Shown here: piece by piece, positions 16,481 through 27,300 of the stretch
How positions within the stretch are numbered: the stretch's first letter is position 1
Layout: each line of letters starts with the position of its first letter
NCBI GenBank assembly: GCA_023450615.1
Contig: JAEXGT010000016.1
Span: forward strand, 14,107-78,106
DNA from: Pseudomonadota bacterium
GTDB taxonomy: Bacteria > Pseudomonadota > Alphaproteobacteria > Rhizobiales > Beijerinckiaceae
Reading direction: 5' to 3'
Length of the DNA stretch: 64,000 nucleotides
The notes under the pieces: model-generated
The model's database searches: none
The model's input: the letters and a program-made list of their open reading frames with translations, nothing else
Told to the model about the DNA's origin: nothing
Translations under genes and position numbers: made by a program

Positions 16481-16816
16481 TTGTGGATGCAGCACGGAAG
16501 CATCCCGGACCGGTCCGACGAATATTGGTATCAGGCAGAGCGGGAAATCCTTGGGTCGCAGGATAACGACACCGGCGACGGATCGCATCCGGTCGTAGGA
16601 AGCGGCGAGGAAGCGCCGGTCGAGACAAGTGCCGCGCCCCTCGGAATGACCAGTCAGACGCTGGATGAGGTGCTGAACAGCCCGGCTGCTCCCAAGACCC
16701 GCAAAAGGAAAAGCACCGCTGCGGCCGCCGTCGAAACGGCGTCCGAAGTGAACAATGCGATCGGAGAAACCGTGACGGCTCCAAAGCGGAGACGGTCCAC
16801 GAAAGCGCCGACATGA
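16481..16816 (+). CDS. DUF2934 domain protein, start codon unclear
   Basis: The frame contains the DUF2934 pattern RIRERAYELWMQHG, then a Trp/Tyr-rich DEYWYQAEREI, then a basic low-complexity tail (APKTRKRKST, KRRRSTKAP). DUF2934 proteins are small, of unknown role, and common in Hyphomicrobiales. The domain begins before any usual start codon: the in-frame stop is TAA at 16424, and between it and TTG at 16481 no ATG, GTG or TTG is in frame. An ATG pair at 16434/16437 is in another frame. Coordinates given use the TTG, which would cut the conserved RIRERAYE off. An unusual start, a decayed start or a sequence error are all possible. Confidence 0.55.
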   Translation: MWMQHGSIPDRSDEYWYQAEREILGSQDNDTGDGSHPVVGSGEEAPVETSAAPLGMTSQTLDEVLNSPAAPKTRKRKSTAAAAVETASEVNNAIGETVTAPKRRRSTKAPT

Positions 16817-16968
16817 CGTGAGATAAATTGCGGCCTTCGCTCGATCCGGAGCGAAGGCATGAGGGGCAGGTACAATACTGAATTCCGAAACAGGCAAAGA
16901 GAACTTCCGGTCGGGTTCAGCGTCTACGAAGCACGGCAAATCCCTGTTGTTGATGTGAGGACCCAATC

Positions 16969-18252
16969 TTGCCCAGCCCGAGTATTGCCTATGGACCTCT
17001 TGCCCGCCATGCTATGGCTTATGTTCTTGCAGGCGGTCGCGGCTCCCGACTGATGGAGCTGACCGATATTCGCGCAAAGCCGGCCGTCTATTTCGGCGGC
17101 AACACACGGATCATCGATTTCGCTCTTTCCAATGCATTGAATTCAGGCATTCGCCGTATCGGAGTTGCAACGCAATACAAGGCGCATAGCCTCATTCGCC
17201 ATTTGCAGAGAGGCTGGAACTTCTTCCGCTCCGAGCGCAACGAGAGCTTCGACATCCTTCCCGCGAGTCAGCGCGTTTCCGAGACCATGTGGTATGAGGG
17301 AACGGCGGATGCGGTGTTTCAGAACATCGATATCATCGCGAGCATCGACCCTGAATACATCATCATCCTGGCGGGCGACCACATCTACAAGATGGATTAC
17401 GAGATCATGCTCCGCCAGCATGTCGACTCGGGAGCGGACGTGACTGTCGGCTGTCTCGAAGTTCCGCGCATGGAGGCAACGGGCTTCGGAGTCATGGGCG
17501 TGGACGAGACGGATCGCATCATCTCGTTTCTGGAAAAGCCCGCGGATCCGCCCGGTATCCCGGGGGCTCCGGATATGGCACTCGCCAGCATGGGCATCTA
17601 TGTCTTCAACACGCGCTTCCTGTTCGAGCAGTTGAGGCGGGACGCCGCAATACCCAGTTCGAACCGGGACTTCGGGAAGGACATCATTCCTTATCTCGTG
17701 GAGCACGGAAAAGCGGTGGCTCACCGTTTCACCCATTCCTGCGTTCGCTCGGGCGCCGAGGCGGGAGGGAACGACGCGCCGGCCTATTGGCGCGATGTCG
17801 GAACGGTCGATGCGTATTGGGAGGCCAATATCGACCTGACGGCTATCGTGCCGTCACTCGATCTCTACGACCGCGATTGGCCGATCTCCACATTCTCCGA
17901 AACCTGGCCTCCGGCTAAATTCGTGCACGACGAGAATGGACGGCGTGGGCACGGCATCAATTCGCTCGTTTCCAGCGGCAGCATCGTGTCCGGCGCATCC
18001 TTGCGGCAATCGCTCGTCTTCACGGCAGTGCATCTTCACTCGCATGCTCAGGTGGAGGGCGCGGTCATTCTTCCCTATGCCGATATCGGGCGCGGGGCGC
18101 GGCTGAAGAACGTCGTCATCGATCGTGGCGTGCGCATTCCGGATGGGCTGGTGGTGGGCGAAGATCCCGAAGAGGATGCACGGCGGTTCCGCCGCACGGA
18201 GCGCGGGATCTGCCTCATCACGAAGCCCATGATCGACAGGCTCTCTGGATGA
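16969..18252 (+). CDS. glgC: glucose-1-phosphate adenylyltransferase (ADP-glucose pyrophosphorylase)
   Basis: A 427-residue enzyme making ADP-glucose from glucose-1-phosphate and ATP, the committed step of bacterial glycogen synthesis. It has the nucleotide-binding AGGRGSRLMELTDIRAKPA, the substrate region FLEKPADPP, and the C-terminal left-handed beta-helix with hexapeptide-like repeats (about residues 310-420) that carries allosteric sites. The start is TTG at 16969 with GAGGA 8 nt upstream; no ATG lies early enough to keep the whole N-terminus. Its stop overlaps the glgA start by four bases (ATGA), so the two are translationally coupled. Confidence 0.95.
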   Translation: MPSPSIAYGPLARHAMAYVLAGGRGSRLMELTDIRAKPAVYFGGNTRIIDFALSNALNSGIRRIGVATQYKAHSLIRHLQRGWNFFRSERNESFDILPASQRVSETMWYEGTADAVFQNIDIIASIDPEYIIILAGDHIYKMDYEIMLRQHVDSGADVTVGCLEVPRMEATGFGVMGVDETDRIISFLEKPADPPGIPGAPDMALASMGIYVFNTRFLFEQLRRDAAIPSSNRDFGKDIIPYLVEHGKAVAHRFTHSCVRSGAEAGGNDAPAYWRDVGTVDAYWEANIDLTAIVPSLDLYDRDWPISTFSETWPPAKFVHDENGRRGHGINSLVSSGSIVSGASLRQSLVFTAVHLHSHAQVEGAVILPYADIGRGARLKNVVIDRGVRIPDGLVVGEDPEEDARRFRRTERGICLITKPMIDRLSG

Positions 18253-19700
18253 GACGCCTGAACGTTCTGTCCGTCGCATCGGAGTTGTTTCCCATCATCA
18301 AGACTGGCGGACTGGCCGATGTAGCCGGTGCGTTGCCCTCCGCCTTGGCGCATGAGGGCGTGAACGTCGTCTCGCTTCTGCCCGGTTATCCCGCCGTCCT
18401 GAAGGCTCTGGGACGCGTCGAAACAGTTCGCGAATATCCTGACCTTTTCGGCGGCCCGGCACGGCTCGTGTCTGCGAGCGTGAACGGGCTTGAGCTGTTC
18501 ATCATCGATGCGGCTCATCTCTATGATCGTCCCGGATCGCCTTACCTGACGCCTGATGGGCGCGACTGGCCGGATAATGCAAGGCGCTTTGCTGCGCTGG
18601 GCCGGGTCGCTGCCGATATCGGGCAGGGAGCCGTGCCGGGCTTCATTCCTGATATCGTGCATGCTCACGATTGGCAGGCAGGACTCGCGCCTGCCTATCT
18701 GCATTACGGCGACCTGCCTCGTCCCGGAACGGTCATCACGATTCACAACATCGCCTTCCAGGGCATCTTCCCCGCGGACCTTCTCTACGAACTAGGACTC
18801 CCGCCTCACTCCTTTACCGTGGACGGGGTCGAATATTACGGACAGATCAGTTTCCTGAAGGCAGGTTTGCAGCTTGCCGATCGCATCACGACCGTTTCGC
18901 CCACTTATGCGAAGGAGATTCAGACGCCGGAAGGGGGAATGGGACTCGATGGTCTCCTGCGTTCCCGCTCCCGGGATGTCTTCGGCATCCTGAACGGGAT
19001 CGACGAGAGCGTGTGGGATCCGTCATCGGACAGCTCCCTGGTTTCGCCGTTCACGCGCGATGCGCTGGAGATGCGGCTCGCCAACAAACAGGCCCTGCAG
19101 AAGCGCTTGGGTTTAGATGTGGATTCCGACGCATTGCTCTTCGGCGTCGTCAGCCGGCTGTCCGAACAGAAGGGACTCGACCTTGTCCTCGCGGCTCTGC
19201 CGACGCTCCTTGCGGGCGGTGCGCAACTCGCGTTGCTTGGAGCGGGAGACCGCACGTTGGAGGAGAGCTTCCGCGCCGCTTCTGTCGTCTATCCGGGACA
19301 GGTCGGCTGCTTCTTCGGTTACGACGAGGGCCTCGCGCACCTCATTCAAGGCGGCAGCGACGCCTTGCTCGTGCCTTCGCGCTTCGAGCCCTGCGGTTTG
19401 ACCCAGCTCTGCGCCATGCGCTACGGCAACGTGCCCATCGTCTCCCGCGTCGGCGGCCTTGCCGATACGGTGGTCGACGCCAATGAAATGGCGATTGCAT
19501 CGGGCGTCGCGACCGGCCTTCAATTCTCGCCGGTCAATCTGAGCGGTCTCGCCGATGCCGTCAGCCGGGCCAAGGCGCTCTGGCCCGACAGGGAGGCTTG
19601 GCAACGGGTGCAGCGGAACGGGATGGCGGCGGAGGTCGGGTGGAGCAGGCCAGCCCGGCAATACGCGCAGCTCTATCGCTCCTGCCTCGAAGAAGTGTGA
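18249..19700 (+). CDS. glgA: glycogen synthase (ADP-glucose type), first copy
   Basis: A 483-residue GT5-family glucosyltransferase. It has the N-terminal ADP-glucose binding KTGGLADVAGALP, HAHDWQAGLAP, the central linker, and the C-terminal domain with SRLSEQKGLDL and the catalytic VPSRFEPCGLTQL. It extends alpha-1,4-glucan from ADP-glucose supplied by GlgC, with which it overlaps. Length is the usual 475-490. A second, divergent copy is at 31323-32852. The gene ends against glgX on the other strand with a shared hairpin. Confidence 0.96.
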   Translation: MRRLNVLSVASELFPIIKTGGLADVAGALPSALAHEGVNVVSLLPGYPAVLKALGRVETVREYPDLFGGPARLVSASVNGLELFIIDAAHLYDRPGSPYLTPDGRDWPDNARRFAALGRVAADIGQGAVPGFIPDIVHAHDWQAGLAPAYLHYGDLPRPGTVITIHNIAFQGIFPADLLYELGLPPHSFTVDGVEYYGQISFLKAGLQLADRITTVSPTYAKEIQTPEGGMGLDGLLRSRSRDVFGILNGIDESVWDPSSDSSLVSPFTRDALEMRLANKQALQKRLGLDVDSDALLFGVVSRLSEQKGLDLVLAALPTLLAGGAQLALLGAGDRTLEESFRAASVVYPGQVGCFFGYDEGLAHLIQGGSDALLVPSRFEPCGLTQLCAMRYGNVPIVSRVGGLADTVVDANEMAIASGVATGLQFSPVNLSGLADAVSRAKALWPDREAWQRVQRNGMAAEVGWSRPARQYAQLYRSCLEEV

Positions 19701-19730
19701 GAGCGCTCTTTCAAGCGCTCCGCTTCTTCT
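19690..19730. terminator. two-part hairpin covering the convergent ends of glgA and glgX
   Basis: Arms GAAGAAG (19690-19696) and CTTCTTC (19724-19730) enclose a second perfect pair GAGCGCT (19702-19708) and AGCGCTC (19715-19721). Both gene stops lie inside it (TGA at 19698-19700; glgX stop at 19711-19713). No long T run follows on either strand, so termination strength is uncertain, but it is well placed for bidirectional use. Confidence 0.55.
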
Positions 19731-21918
19731 CATGCTTGGGCTTCTCCTCCGGCTGAAGCTGGAAGAGAAGCAGCGAACGTCCGGTTACCGTATATTCCTT
19801 GCCGAATCTGAACGGCGTCGGGAATGCCAGTTCCGGCTTGTTCGTATCGACGAGGCAGGTCCATGCCTGGCCTCCGATGACCTCGGGCAGCTTGCATTTC
19901 ACCACGTCGTGATGAGCGTTCAGGATGAGGAGCAGGGTCACGTCCGTGCCGCGCCTGCGGATGCCTGTCGGCTGCGCGCGGCCGTCGAGCAGGATGCTGA
20001 AGCAGCGGGCATGCGGATCGTCCCAATGCTCGGGAGTCATCTCGTCACCCGCCGGCGTGAGCCATGTCACATCCTTGACGTCGAGCTCCTCATTGTAATT
20101 CCCGCTCAGGAAGCGCCCGCGGCGCAGGATCGGCAGGCTTTGGCGCAGTTGGATCAGCTTGCGCGTGAACTCGAACAGCTCCGCCCCATCCTCATCCACG
20201 CCCTCCCAGTCGATCCAGGAAATGTCGTTGTCCTGTGCATAGGCGTTGTTGTTGCCCTTCTGCGTGCGCGCGAACTCGTCGCCGGCCAGCAGCATGGGCG
20301 TGCCCTGGGAGAAAAGCAGTGTTGCGAGGATGTTTCGCATCTGACGGTAACGGAGGGTGCGGATCTCGGGATCGTTCGTTTCGCCTTCGACACCATGGTT
20401 CCAGGACAGGTTGTGATCGTGCCCGTCCTTGTTGTCCTCGCCATTCGCCTCGTTGTGCTTGTCGTTATAGGAAACGAGGTCATGAAGCGTGAAACCGTCA
20501 TGGGCGGTGACGAAGTTCACGGATGCCCAGGGCTTGCGCCCGCGCTTGTTGAAAAGGTCGGCGGAGGCTGTCAGGCGCGAGGCAAGCTCCGGCAGCTTTC
20601 CGTCCTCGCCTTTCCAGTAGGCGCGCACCGTATCCCGATAGCGGTCGTTCCATTCGGCCCAGCCGGGTGAGAAGCGTCCGACCTGATATCCGCCCGGGCC
20701 GCAATCCCACGGCTCCGCGATCAGTTTCACCCGGCTCAGGACCGGGTCCTGCCGCACGGCATCGAGGAAGCGGCCATCCTCCTCGAAGCCATGGGGCTCG
20801 CGGGCGAGAATGGTTGCGAGGTCAAAGCGGAATCCGTCGACATGGACCTCCTGCGCCCAGTAGCGCAGGGAGTCTGTCACCATCTGCAATACGCGCGAGT
20901 GGCTCAGATTCACGGTGTTCCCGGTGCCGGTGTCATTGATGTAATACCGCTTGTCGGGCGCGAGGCGATAATAGGACGAGTTGTCGATGCCCTTGAAGGA
21001 AAGCGTGGGGCCGAGTTCGTTTCCCTCGGCTGTGTGGTTGTACACCACGTCGAGGATGACCTCGATACCGGCGTCGTGGAAATGGCTGACCATTTCCTTC
21101 ACTTCGTTCACGAAGGGAGAGGCGAGATAACGCGGCTGCGGAGCGAAGAAGCCGATGGTGTTGTAGCCCCAGTAATTCCGAAGCCCTTTTTCGGTTAGAT
21201 AGCTGTCGTCCACGAAGGCATGGATGGGCAGAAGTTCGACCGCTGTGACGCCGAGGCTCTTGATGTAGTTGATGGACTCGTGGTGCATCAGGCCCGAACA
21301 GGTCCCGCGGATTTCCTTCGGGATCGCCGGGTGCTTCATGGTGAAGCCGCGCAGATGCGCTTCGTAGATGATGGTCCGCTCCCATGGGGTCTGAGGTCTG
21401 CGTTCGTTGCCCCAGGTGAAAGCCGATTCAATCACCCGGCATTTGGGCATGAATGGAGCGCTGTCGCGCTCGTCGAAGGACAGGTCCGCATCGGGCGAAC
21501 CCACCGTGTAGCCGAAGAGCGCCGGGTCCCATTTCAGGTCGCCGAGGATCTGCTTCGCATAGGGATCGAGAAGGAGCTTGTTGTGATTGAACCGATGACC
21601 GGCATCCGGCTCATAAGGGCCGTAAACGCGATAGCCGTAAGTGGTGCCGGGGCGGGCATCCGGCAGATATCCGTGCCAGACTTCGTCCGTATATTCGGGC
21701 AGCTCGATCCGCTCCAGCTCACGCTTTCCTTCGGTGTCGAAAAGGCAGAGTTCGACCTTGGTGGCGTTGGCTGAGAAGAGAGCGAAGTTGACGCCAAGGC
21801 CGTCCCAGGTGGCGCCGAGAGGGTAGGGCAGGCCCTCCCGCAGCCGGGATGTGCGCCGTACGCTCGGCGCGACGATCTCGGCTGAAGCTGGTTCACGGAT
21901 GTCGACTTTGTCGTTCAT
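19711..21918 (-). CDS. glgX: glycogen debranching enzyme GlgX
   Basis: A 735-residue GH13 isoamylase-type enzyme. An N-terminal CBM48 domain (LPYPLGATWDGLGVNFALFS) precedes the catalytic barrel. The nucleophile Asp is in GFRFDLATIL, the acid/base Glu in LIAEPWDCGPGG, and the third Asp in VTAHDGFTLHDLVSY. It hydrolyses alpha-1,6 branches left after phosphorylase or glucanotransferase trimming. In TreY/TreZ loci a debranching enzyme (TreX) makes linear glucans for TreY, so it may fill that role here. It follows glgB by 94 nt on the same strand and is the last gene of the leftward run. Confidence 0.95.
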   Translation of the reverse strand: MNDKVDIREPASAEIVAPSVRRTSRLREGLPYPLGATWDGLGVNFALFSANATKVELCLFDTEGKRELERIELPEYTDEVWHGYLPDARPGTTYGYRVYGPYEPDAGHRFNHNKLLLDPYAKQILGDLKWDPALFGYTVGSPDADLSFDERDSAPFMPKCRVIESAFTWGNERRPQTPWERTIIYEAHLRGFTMKHPAIPKEIRGTCSGLMHHESINYIKSLGVTAVELLPIHAFVDDSYLTEKGLRNYWGYNTIGFFAPQPRYLASPFVNEVKEMVSHFHDAGIEVILDVVYNHTAEGNELGPTLSFKGIDNSSYYRLAPDKRYYINDTGTGNTVNLSHSRVLQMVTDSLRYWAQEVHVDGFRFDLATILAREPHGFEEDGRFLDAVRQDPVLSRVKLIAEPWDCGPGGYQVGRFSPGWAEWNDRYRDTVRAYWKGEDGKLPELASRLTASADLFNKRGRKPWASVNFVTAHDGFTLHDLVSYNDKHNEANGEDNKDGHDHNLSWNHGVEGETNDPEIRTLRYRQMRNILATLLFSQGTPMLLAGDEFARTQKGNNNAYAQDNDISWIDWEGVDEDGAELFEFTRKLIQLRQSLPILRRGRFLSGNYNEELDVKDVTWLTPAGDEMTPEHWDDPHARCFSILLDGRAQPTGIRRRGTDVTLLLILNAHHDVVKCKLPEVIGGQAWTCLVDTNKPELAFPTPFRFGKEYTVTGRSLLLFQLQPEEKPKHEKKRSA

Positions 21919-22012
21919 TTCATGTCTCGGAAAGCGGAGCAGATGAGGTCACGTCATCAACGCGCGAAAAGGCGGGAGGTCCCGCAGAAAGCTCGACAAT
22001 ATCGGTCGGCGA

Positions 22013-24241
22013 TCAGCCTTTCTCCAGAACGAGAATGAGGGTGGCGAGAGGCGGAATGGTGAGGCGGAGGGAACAGGGGCGGCCATGGCTGGCCGTATCA
22101 TCGGCCATCACTCCACCGAGATTGCCCATATCGCTGCCTCCGTAGACCGAGGCATCCGTGTTCACCGCTTCACGATAGAAGCCCGGCACCGGGACGCCGA
22201 TGCGATATCCTTCGCGCGGAACCGGAGTGAAGTTCGAGACGACGATGGCAATCGCATCGTCCTCGTCTCCACGGCGCAGCCACGCGATGACGCTGTTGTC
22301 CCGATCGTCGGAGACGATCCATTCGAAGCCTTTCGCCTCACAATCTCTTTCATGCAAGGCGGGAGTCGAGCGATAGGCATGGTTGAGGTCGCGAATGAGG
22401 TTCTGTACGCCCTTATGGTAGGGGTCGTTCAGAAGATGCCAGTCGAGGCTGTAATCGTGGTTCCACTCCTGCTCCTGTGCGAACTCGCCGCCCATGAACA
22501 GGAGTTTCTTGCCGGGATGCCCCCACATGAAGCCGAAATAGGCGCGCAGATTGCTGAAACGCTGCCATTGATCGCCCGGCATCTTGCGGATGAGCGATCC
22601 CTTTCCGTGAACGACTTCGTCATGGCTGAGAGGCAGAATGAAGTTCTCTGAAAAAGCGTAGAGAAGGCCGAAGGTCAGATCATGATGGTGGTGGCGGCGG
22701 TAGAGAGGGTCCCTGCTGATGTAGCGCAGGGTGTCGTGCATCCATCCCATGTTCCACTTGAAGCCGAAACCAAGGCCGCCCGTATAGGTCGGCTGCGACA
22801 CGCCGGGCCATGCGGTGGATTCTTCGGCAATGGTGATGGCACCAGGCGCGGAGGCATAGGCGACCTCGTTCATGCGGCGCAGGAAGTCGATGGCGCCCAG
22901 ATTCTCGTTGCCCCCGTAGCGGTTCGGAATCCACTCGTCGGGTTTGCGCGAATAATCGAGATAGAGCATCGAGGCGACCGCATCGACGCGTAGCCCATCG
23001 AGGTGGTAGTGCTCCAGCCAGAAGCGGGCATTCGCGACCAGGAAGGTGGAGACCTCCTGCCGCTCGTAATTGTAGATGTAGGTGCCCCAATCCTGGTGAA
23101 AGCCGAGGCGCGGGTCGGCGTGTTCGTAAAGATGGGTGCCGTCGAAATAGCTCAGACCGTGCGGATCGTTCGGGAAATGCGCGGGCACCCAATCGAGAAT
23201 GATGCCGATCCCTGCGGCATGCGCCGCTTCGACGAAGGCGGCAAAATCCTCCGGCGTGCCGAAGCGGCTCGTGGGAGCATAAAGCGAGATCGGCTGATAG
23301 CCCCAGGAACCGTCGAACGGATATTCCGTGATGGGCAGAAGCTCGATATGCGTGAAACCGAGATCCTTCACATAAGGAATGAGCCTGACTGCCAATTCGC
23401 GATAGGTCAGGTAGCGGTTGCCTTCCTCCGGCACACGGGCCCAGGAGCCGAGGTGGCATTCATAGATCGACATGGGGGCCTTGCGCTGGTTTTGCGCAGC
23501 GCGTGACTTCATCCACTCGCCGTCCTTCCACTGGAAGACCGGCTGGCCCTTCAGAACGGATGCGGTCGCGGGAGGATGTTCAGCCGTGAAGGCGATAGGA
23601 TCGGCCTTCAAGGCGAGAAGATTGCCGTGCAGGCCTACGATCTCGAACTTGTAGCGCTGACCCGCCGTCACATCGGGGATGAAAAGCTCCCACGCGCCGC
23701 CCTCATGGCGCCGCCGCATGGGATGGCAGCGTCCATCCCAGTTGTTGAATTCTCCCACCACGCTCACGCGGCGCGCATTCGGAGCCCAAACCGCGAAGAG
23801 GAAGCCCTGAATGCCGCCGAGATCGAGATGATGAGCGCCAAGTTTCGTATAGACCGCATCGCTGCCGGGATCGCGCAGGCCCATGAGATCCTCATGGGAA
23901 AGAAACGTCCCGAAACTGTAGGGATCGTGTCTTGTTTCCGTATGTCCCTGCCTTTCGATCCGCAAACGATAGTCAGGCCGCTCGGAAGCGTTCACTGTGC
24001 CGACGAAAAGACCTTCCGCGAGCTTTCTCTCCATGGAGGCGAGAGTGGTTTTCCCATCACGGTCCAGAACCGTTACCTGATCGGCGTCGGGAATGATGGC
24101 CCGGATTTCCCACGTGCCGGGTGAGACCTCGTGAGGGCCAAGCACGGAAAAGGGATCTCCCGACGCGATGATCTCGGCAATTGTCTGCGGCTCGGCCGAA
24201 CGCTCCGCCAAGTTTCCCGATCCACCCCTGCGCTGGGCCAT
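22013..24241 (-). CDS. glgB: 1,4-alpha-glucan branching enzyme
   Basis: A 742-residue GH13 enzyme with two N-terminal beta-domains (GPHEVSPGTWEIRAI; then CBM48 with FAVWAPNARRVSVVGEFNNW) and the catalytic barrel. The nucleophile Asp is in DGLRVDAVASMLYLDY, Glu in ITIAEESTAWPG, and Asp in LPLSHDEVVHGKGS. It forms alpha-1,6 branches in glycogen. The ATG at 24241 is preceded by AAGGGGA. It lies 132 nt after the malQ-treY gene and 94 nt before glgX, all reading left, as one probable operon. Confidence 0.96.
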   Translation of the reverse strand: MAQRRGGSGNLAERSAEPQTIAEIIASGDPFSVLGPHEVSPGTWEIRAIIPDADQVTVLDRDGKTTLASMERKLAEGLFVGTVNASERPDYRLRIERQGHTETRHDPYSFGTFLSHEDLMGLRDPGSDAVYTKLGAHHLDLGGIQGFLFAVWAPNARRVSVVGEFNNWDGRCHPMRRRHEGGAWELFIPDVTAGQRYKFEIVGLHGNLLALKADPIAFTAEHPPATASVLKGQPVFQWKDGEWMKSRAAQNQRKAPMSIYECHLGSWARVPEEGNRYLTYRELAVRLIPYVKDLGFTHIELLPITEYPFDGSWGYQPISLYAPTSRFGTPEDFAAFVEAAHAAGIGIILDWVPAHFPNDPHGLSYFDGTHLYEHADPRLGFHQDWGTYIYNYERQEVSTFLVANARFWLEHYHLDGLRVDAVASMLYLDYSRKPDEWIPNRYGGNENLGAIDFLRRMNEVAYASAPGAITIAEESTAWPGVSQPTYTGGLGFGFKWNMGWMHDTLRYISRDPLYRRHHHHDLTFGLLYAFSENFILPLSHDEVVHGKGSLIRKMPGDQWQRFSNLRAYFGFMWGHPGKKLLFMGGEFAQEQEWNHDYSLDWHLLNDPYHKGVQNLIRDLNHAYRSTPALHERDCEAKGFEWIVSDDRDNSVIAWLRRGDEDDAIAIVVSNFTPVPREGYRIGVPVPGFYREAVNTDASVYGGSDMGNLGGVMADDTASHGRPCSLRLTIPPLATLILVLEKG

Positions 24242-24373
24242 GCTATCCCCTTGATCGTCCTTACGCCGCCATGGCGGGTTTGCCCGGCGGCGTTCTTGTT
24301 TCGTGAGAGAACACGATTATGGGGCGGGCCCGTTTCACGACCAGATTGAAGGGCTGGGAGAAGAGCCAGCCGA

Positions 24374-27300
24374 TCAGGAATCTGTCTTCGATGTCCGTTT
24401 GAGGACAGCGAAAGGAAATGGCGACAGGATTCCGCTCAGAGGCTGGTCTTCTGCTCCGATTTCGAGGGCTAATCCCGTTATCACATTCCGCCAATGCCCC
24501 GGCGGCAGGGCGACGCTCGTGCCCTGCCACGTTGCCGGGTCGAACTTCAGATGTTCCGTCCAGGCCAGATTGCTCCAGAGGCGGGGCACGATGACGGCGA
24601 GCGTGTCATCCCCATCCGCCCTCAGATAGGCGATGACCTGGGAGGCGCGTTCGCCTTCAGCCGGGATCGGCTGATAATCGCCATCGGCATAAAGCCGGGG
24701 CGTCGCCGCGCGATCCCGCATGAGAGCCGCAAGCAGCTGCTGCTTGATGCGCCCGTCCTGCCACCGCGCCAGCGATGCTTTCACATCACTCTCATCAAGA
24801 GCCCGGGCGCGGGATGTGTAGTCAACGGGGCGGCGATTGTCGGGATCGACGAGGGAAAAATCCCAGAACTCCGTGCCTTGATAGATATCGGGCACTCCCG
24901 GCAGCGTCATCTTGAGCACCGTGCGGGACAGCCCGTTGAGCATGCCGAACATGCAGAGGCGCTGCGCGAATGGGCGCAGCCGGTTGAGAATGCCGTTCTT
25001 CGAAGCAAGCGCGGACTGTAGCAGCTTCTGCGCCGCCTCCTCATAAGCTTCGTTCGGACTGATCCAGCTTGTCCGTCTTTTCGCCTCGCGCAGAGCCTTG
25101 GTGACAAAGCCGCTCATGCGATCATGGAACGTGTTCAGCTGTGCCTCGTCATCGGCATCGAGCAGCTCCAGGGGCCATGCGCCCAGGAGAGCCTGAAGCA
25201 GGATCACCTGATCGTTGGCATCAGGAGCGGGAGCGCCGTCCACGTCCGAGAGATGGGGGGAGATGATCTCGCGCCAAAGCCTGACGAGCCCCTCCCATTC
25301 CTCCGGCATTTCGGAGAGCGCTAGAAGGCGCGCCCGCGCATCCTCTCCGCGCTTCGTGTCGTGGGTGGCCGTGGCGATCATGGAATAGGGCCAGCGGCGG
25401 GCCCGCTCCGCGTTCGCGTCATGAAAGTCCTGCAATGTGACACCGAAATGCCCAGGGTCGCCTCCGACCTCGTTCAAGGCAATCAGGCGGCCATAGCGAT
25501 AGAATGTCGTGTCTTCCAGGCTCTTGGCCATAACCGGGCCGGTCAATTGCTGGAAACGTCGGCGGAAGCGGCGGATGTCATCGGAAACGGCCTCTGCTTC
25601 ATTTCCGAGCAATGTTGCCGAGATGAAATCATGCACGCTTTGGTCGGGCAGGGCGCTCGTCTGCTTTGCGGCATCGACGGCTCCTTCGATCAGCTGAATA
25701 TCAGCCGGTGCGGGTTCGCCCTCCGTAAGATAGCTGCGATAGACGGGGAACGCGGCGATGATTTCCGTCAATGCCTGACGCAGGGAATAGGTTGTGTAGT
25801 CGCGGGTGTGGCGATCGGCATCGGCCACCGCCTTGATGTCGGTGACAAGGGCTTCCAGCTCGCTTGCGAAGTTGACCCGAATTATGCCGAATTTTGATTG
25901 CTTCAGCTGGTCGTCGTAATCGTCGGAGATGCCGGAGGCCTCCCGATAGATACGCTCCAAATCTTCTCCCGCCTGATGATCGACCAGAACGCCATCGATT
26001 AGGTTGAGAACATCATATCCGCTCGTCCCGGCGATGGGCCAGGGGCGAAGCTGCTCGCCCGGCTCGAGGATCTTTTCCGCGACAACGTAAAAACCAGGGC
26101 CGACTTCACGTTGCAGAGCGTGTACATAATCTTCAGGATCCGCAAGGCCGTCGATATGATCGATGCGCAGGCCATGAATCCGGTTCTCCTTCACCAGCCG
26201 GACGATGAGCTCGTGAGTGCGCGCGAAAACTTCAGGGATTTCGACCCGCATGCCGGCAAGGTTATTGATGTCGAAGAAACGGCGGTAGTTGATGTCGCTC
26301 GAAGAAACGCGCCAATAGGCGAGGCGGTATGATTGCGCCTCCAGCAGGCGATGCAGAGCGTTGAAGCTCTCAGGAACGCCTTGCGTCCCGTTGATGCTCT
26401 TCAAGGCAGCGTCGATGGCCTTCCTCGCTGCCGGACCGGCCGCGGCGATCTGCTTCAAGCGGCCTTTCAGTCGCTCGCCTTCCTCCGGGAGGGAATAGGA
26501 GTAAGCGAGGGCGGCTTTCTCCGCCAGCGCACGCAGCTGCTCGGTCAATGCGAGCAGATCGCCCGAACCGGTTTCCTTGCCGAAAGCGGTCAGCGCATGA
26601 TCGAGAATCATGGGATAGGTCGTCGGGCAGATCGGCAGCCGGTGCTCCCAATGCCAGACGCTGAAACTTCCCTCATCCGCATCGAACTTCAGCTGCAATT
26701 CGCCCTTTTCCAAAGCCTCGCCATACATGCTTCCGAGAACGGGCACGATGAGCTTGCCTTGTGCGCCGGGCCGCTTCCAATCAATGTCGAAGGCATCGGC
26801 GACAGGCGACATCTTTCCCCATTCGAGCACGGACAGCCACCAGCCGTTTGCTGCACCGCCCACGCCCATATGGTTGGGAACGATATCGAGCAGCAGCTTC
26901 AATCCATGCTCATTCAAAGCATCGGAGAAGCGCCGGAAACCTTCCTCTCCTCCAAGTTCAGGATTGATGGCGGAATGATCGGTGATGTCGTAGCCATGGG
27001 TCGAGCCCGGAGTAGCCGTTTGAATGGGGGATGAGTAGACGTGGCTGATGCCCATCTTCGCCAGATAGGGCACGATCCTGACGGCGTCGTCGAAGGTGAA
27101 ACCTTCATGAAATTGCAACCGGTATGTAGCCCGAGGCGGGGGCGAGGCCAGCATGCTCATCCGTCCTTGAGCGTTACGTTTTTCCTCCGTCAGCACCACG
27201 GAGAGTTTCGACAGGAGGCTATTGGGCGACACAATCGATTCAATCGTATTGGAGAGGCGCCTGCGCCAATTGGGATGGCCATCGTCCATGCCGGGCATGT

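Noticed and set aside
16319..16966. 215-codon minus-strand frame opposite the DUF2934 frame
   Set aside because: No ribosome-binding site or family resemblance; the plus strand carries a recognisable domain.
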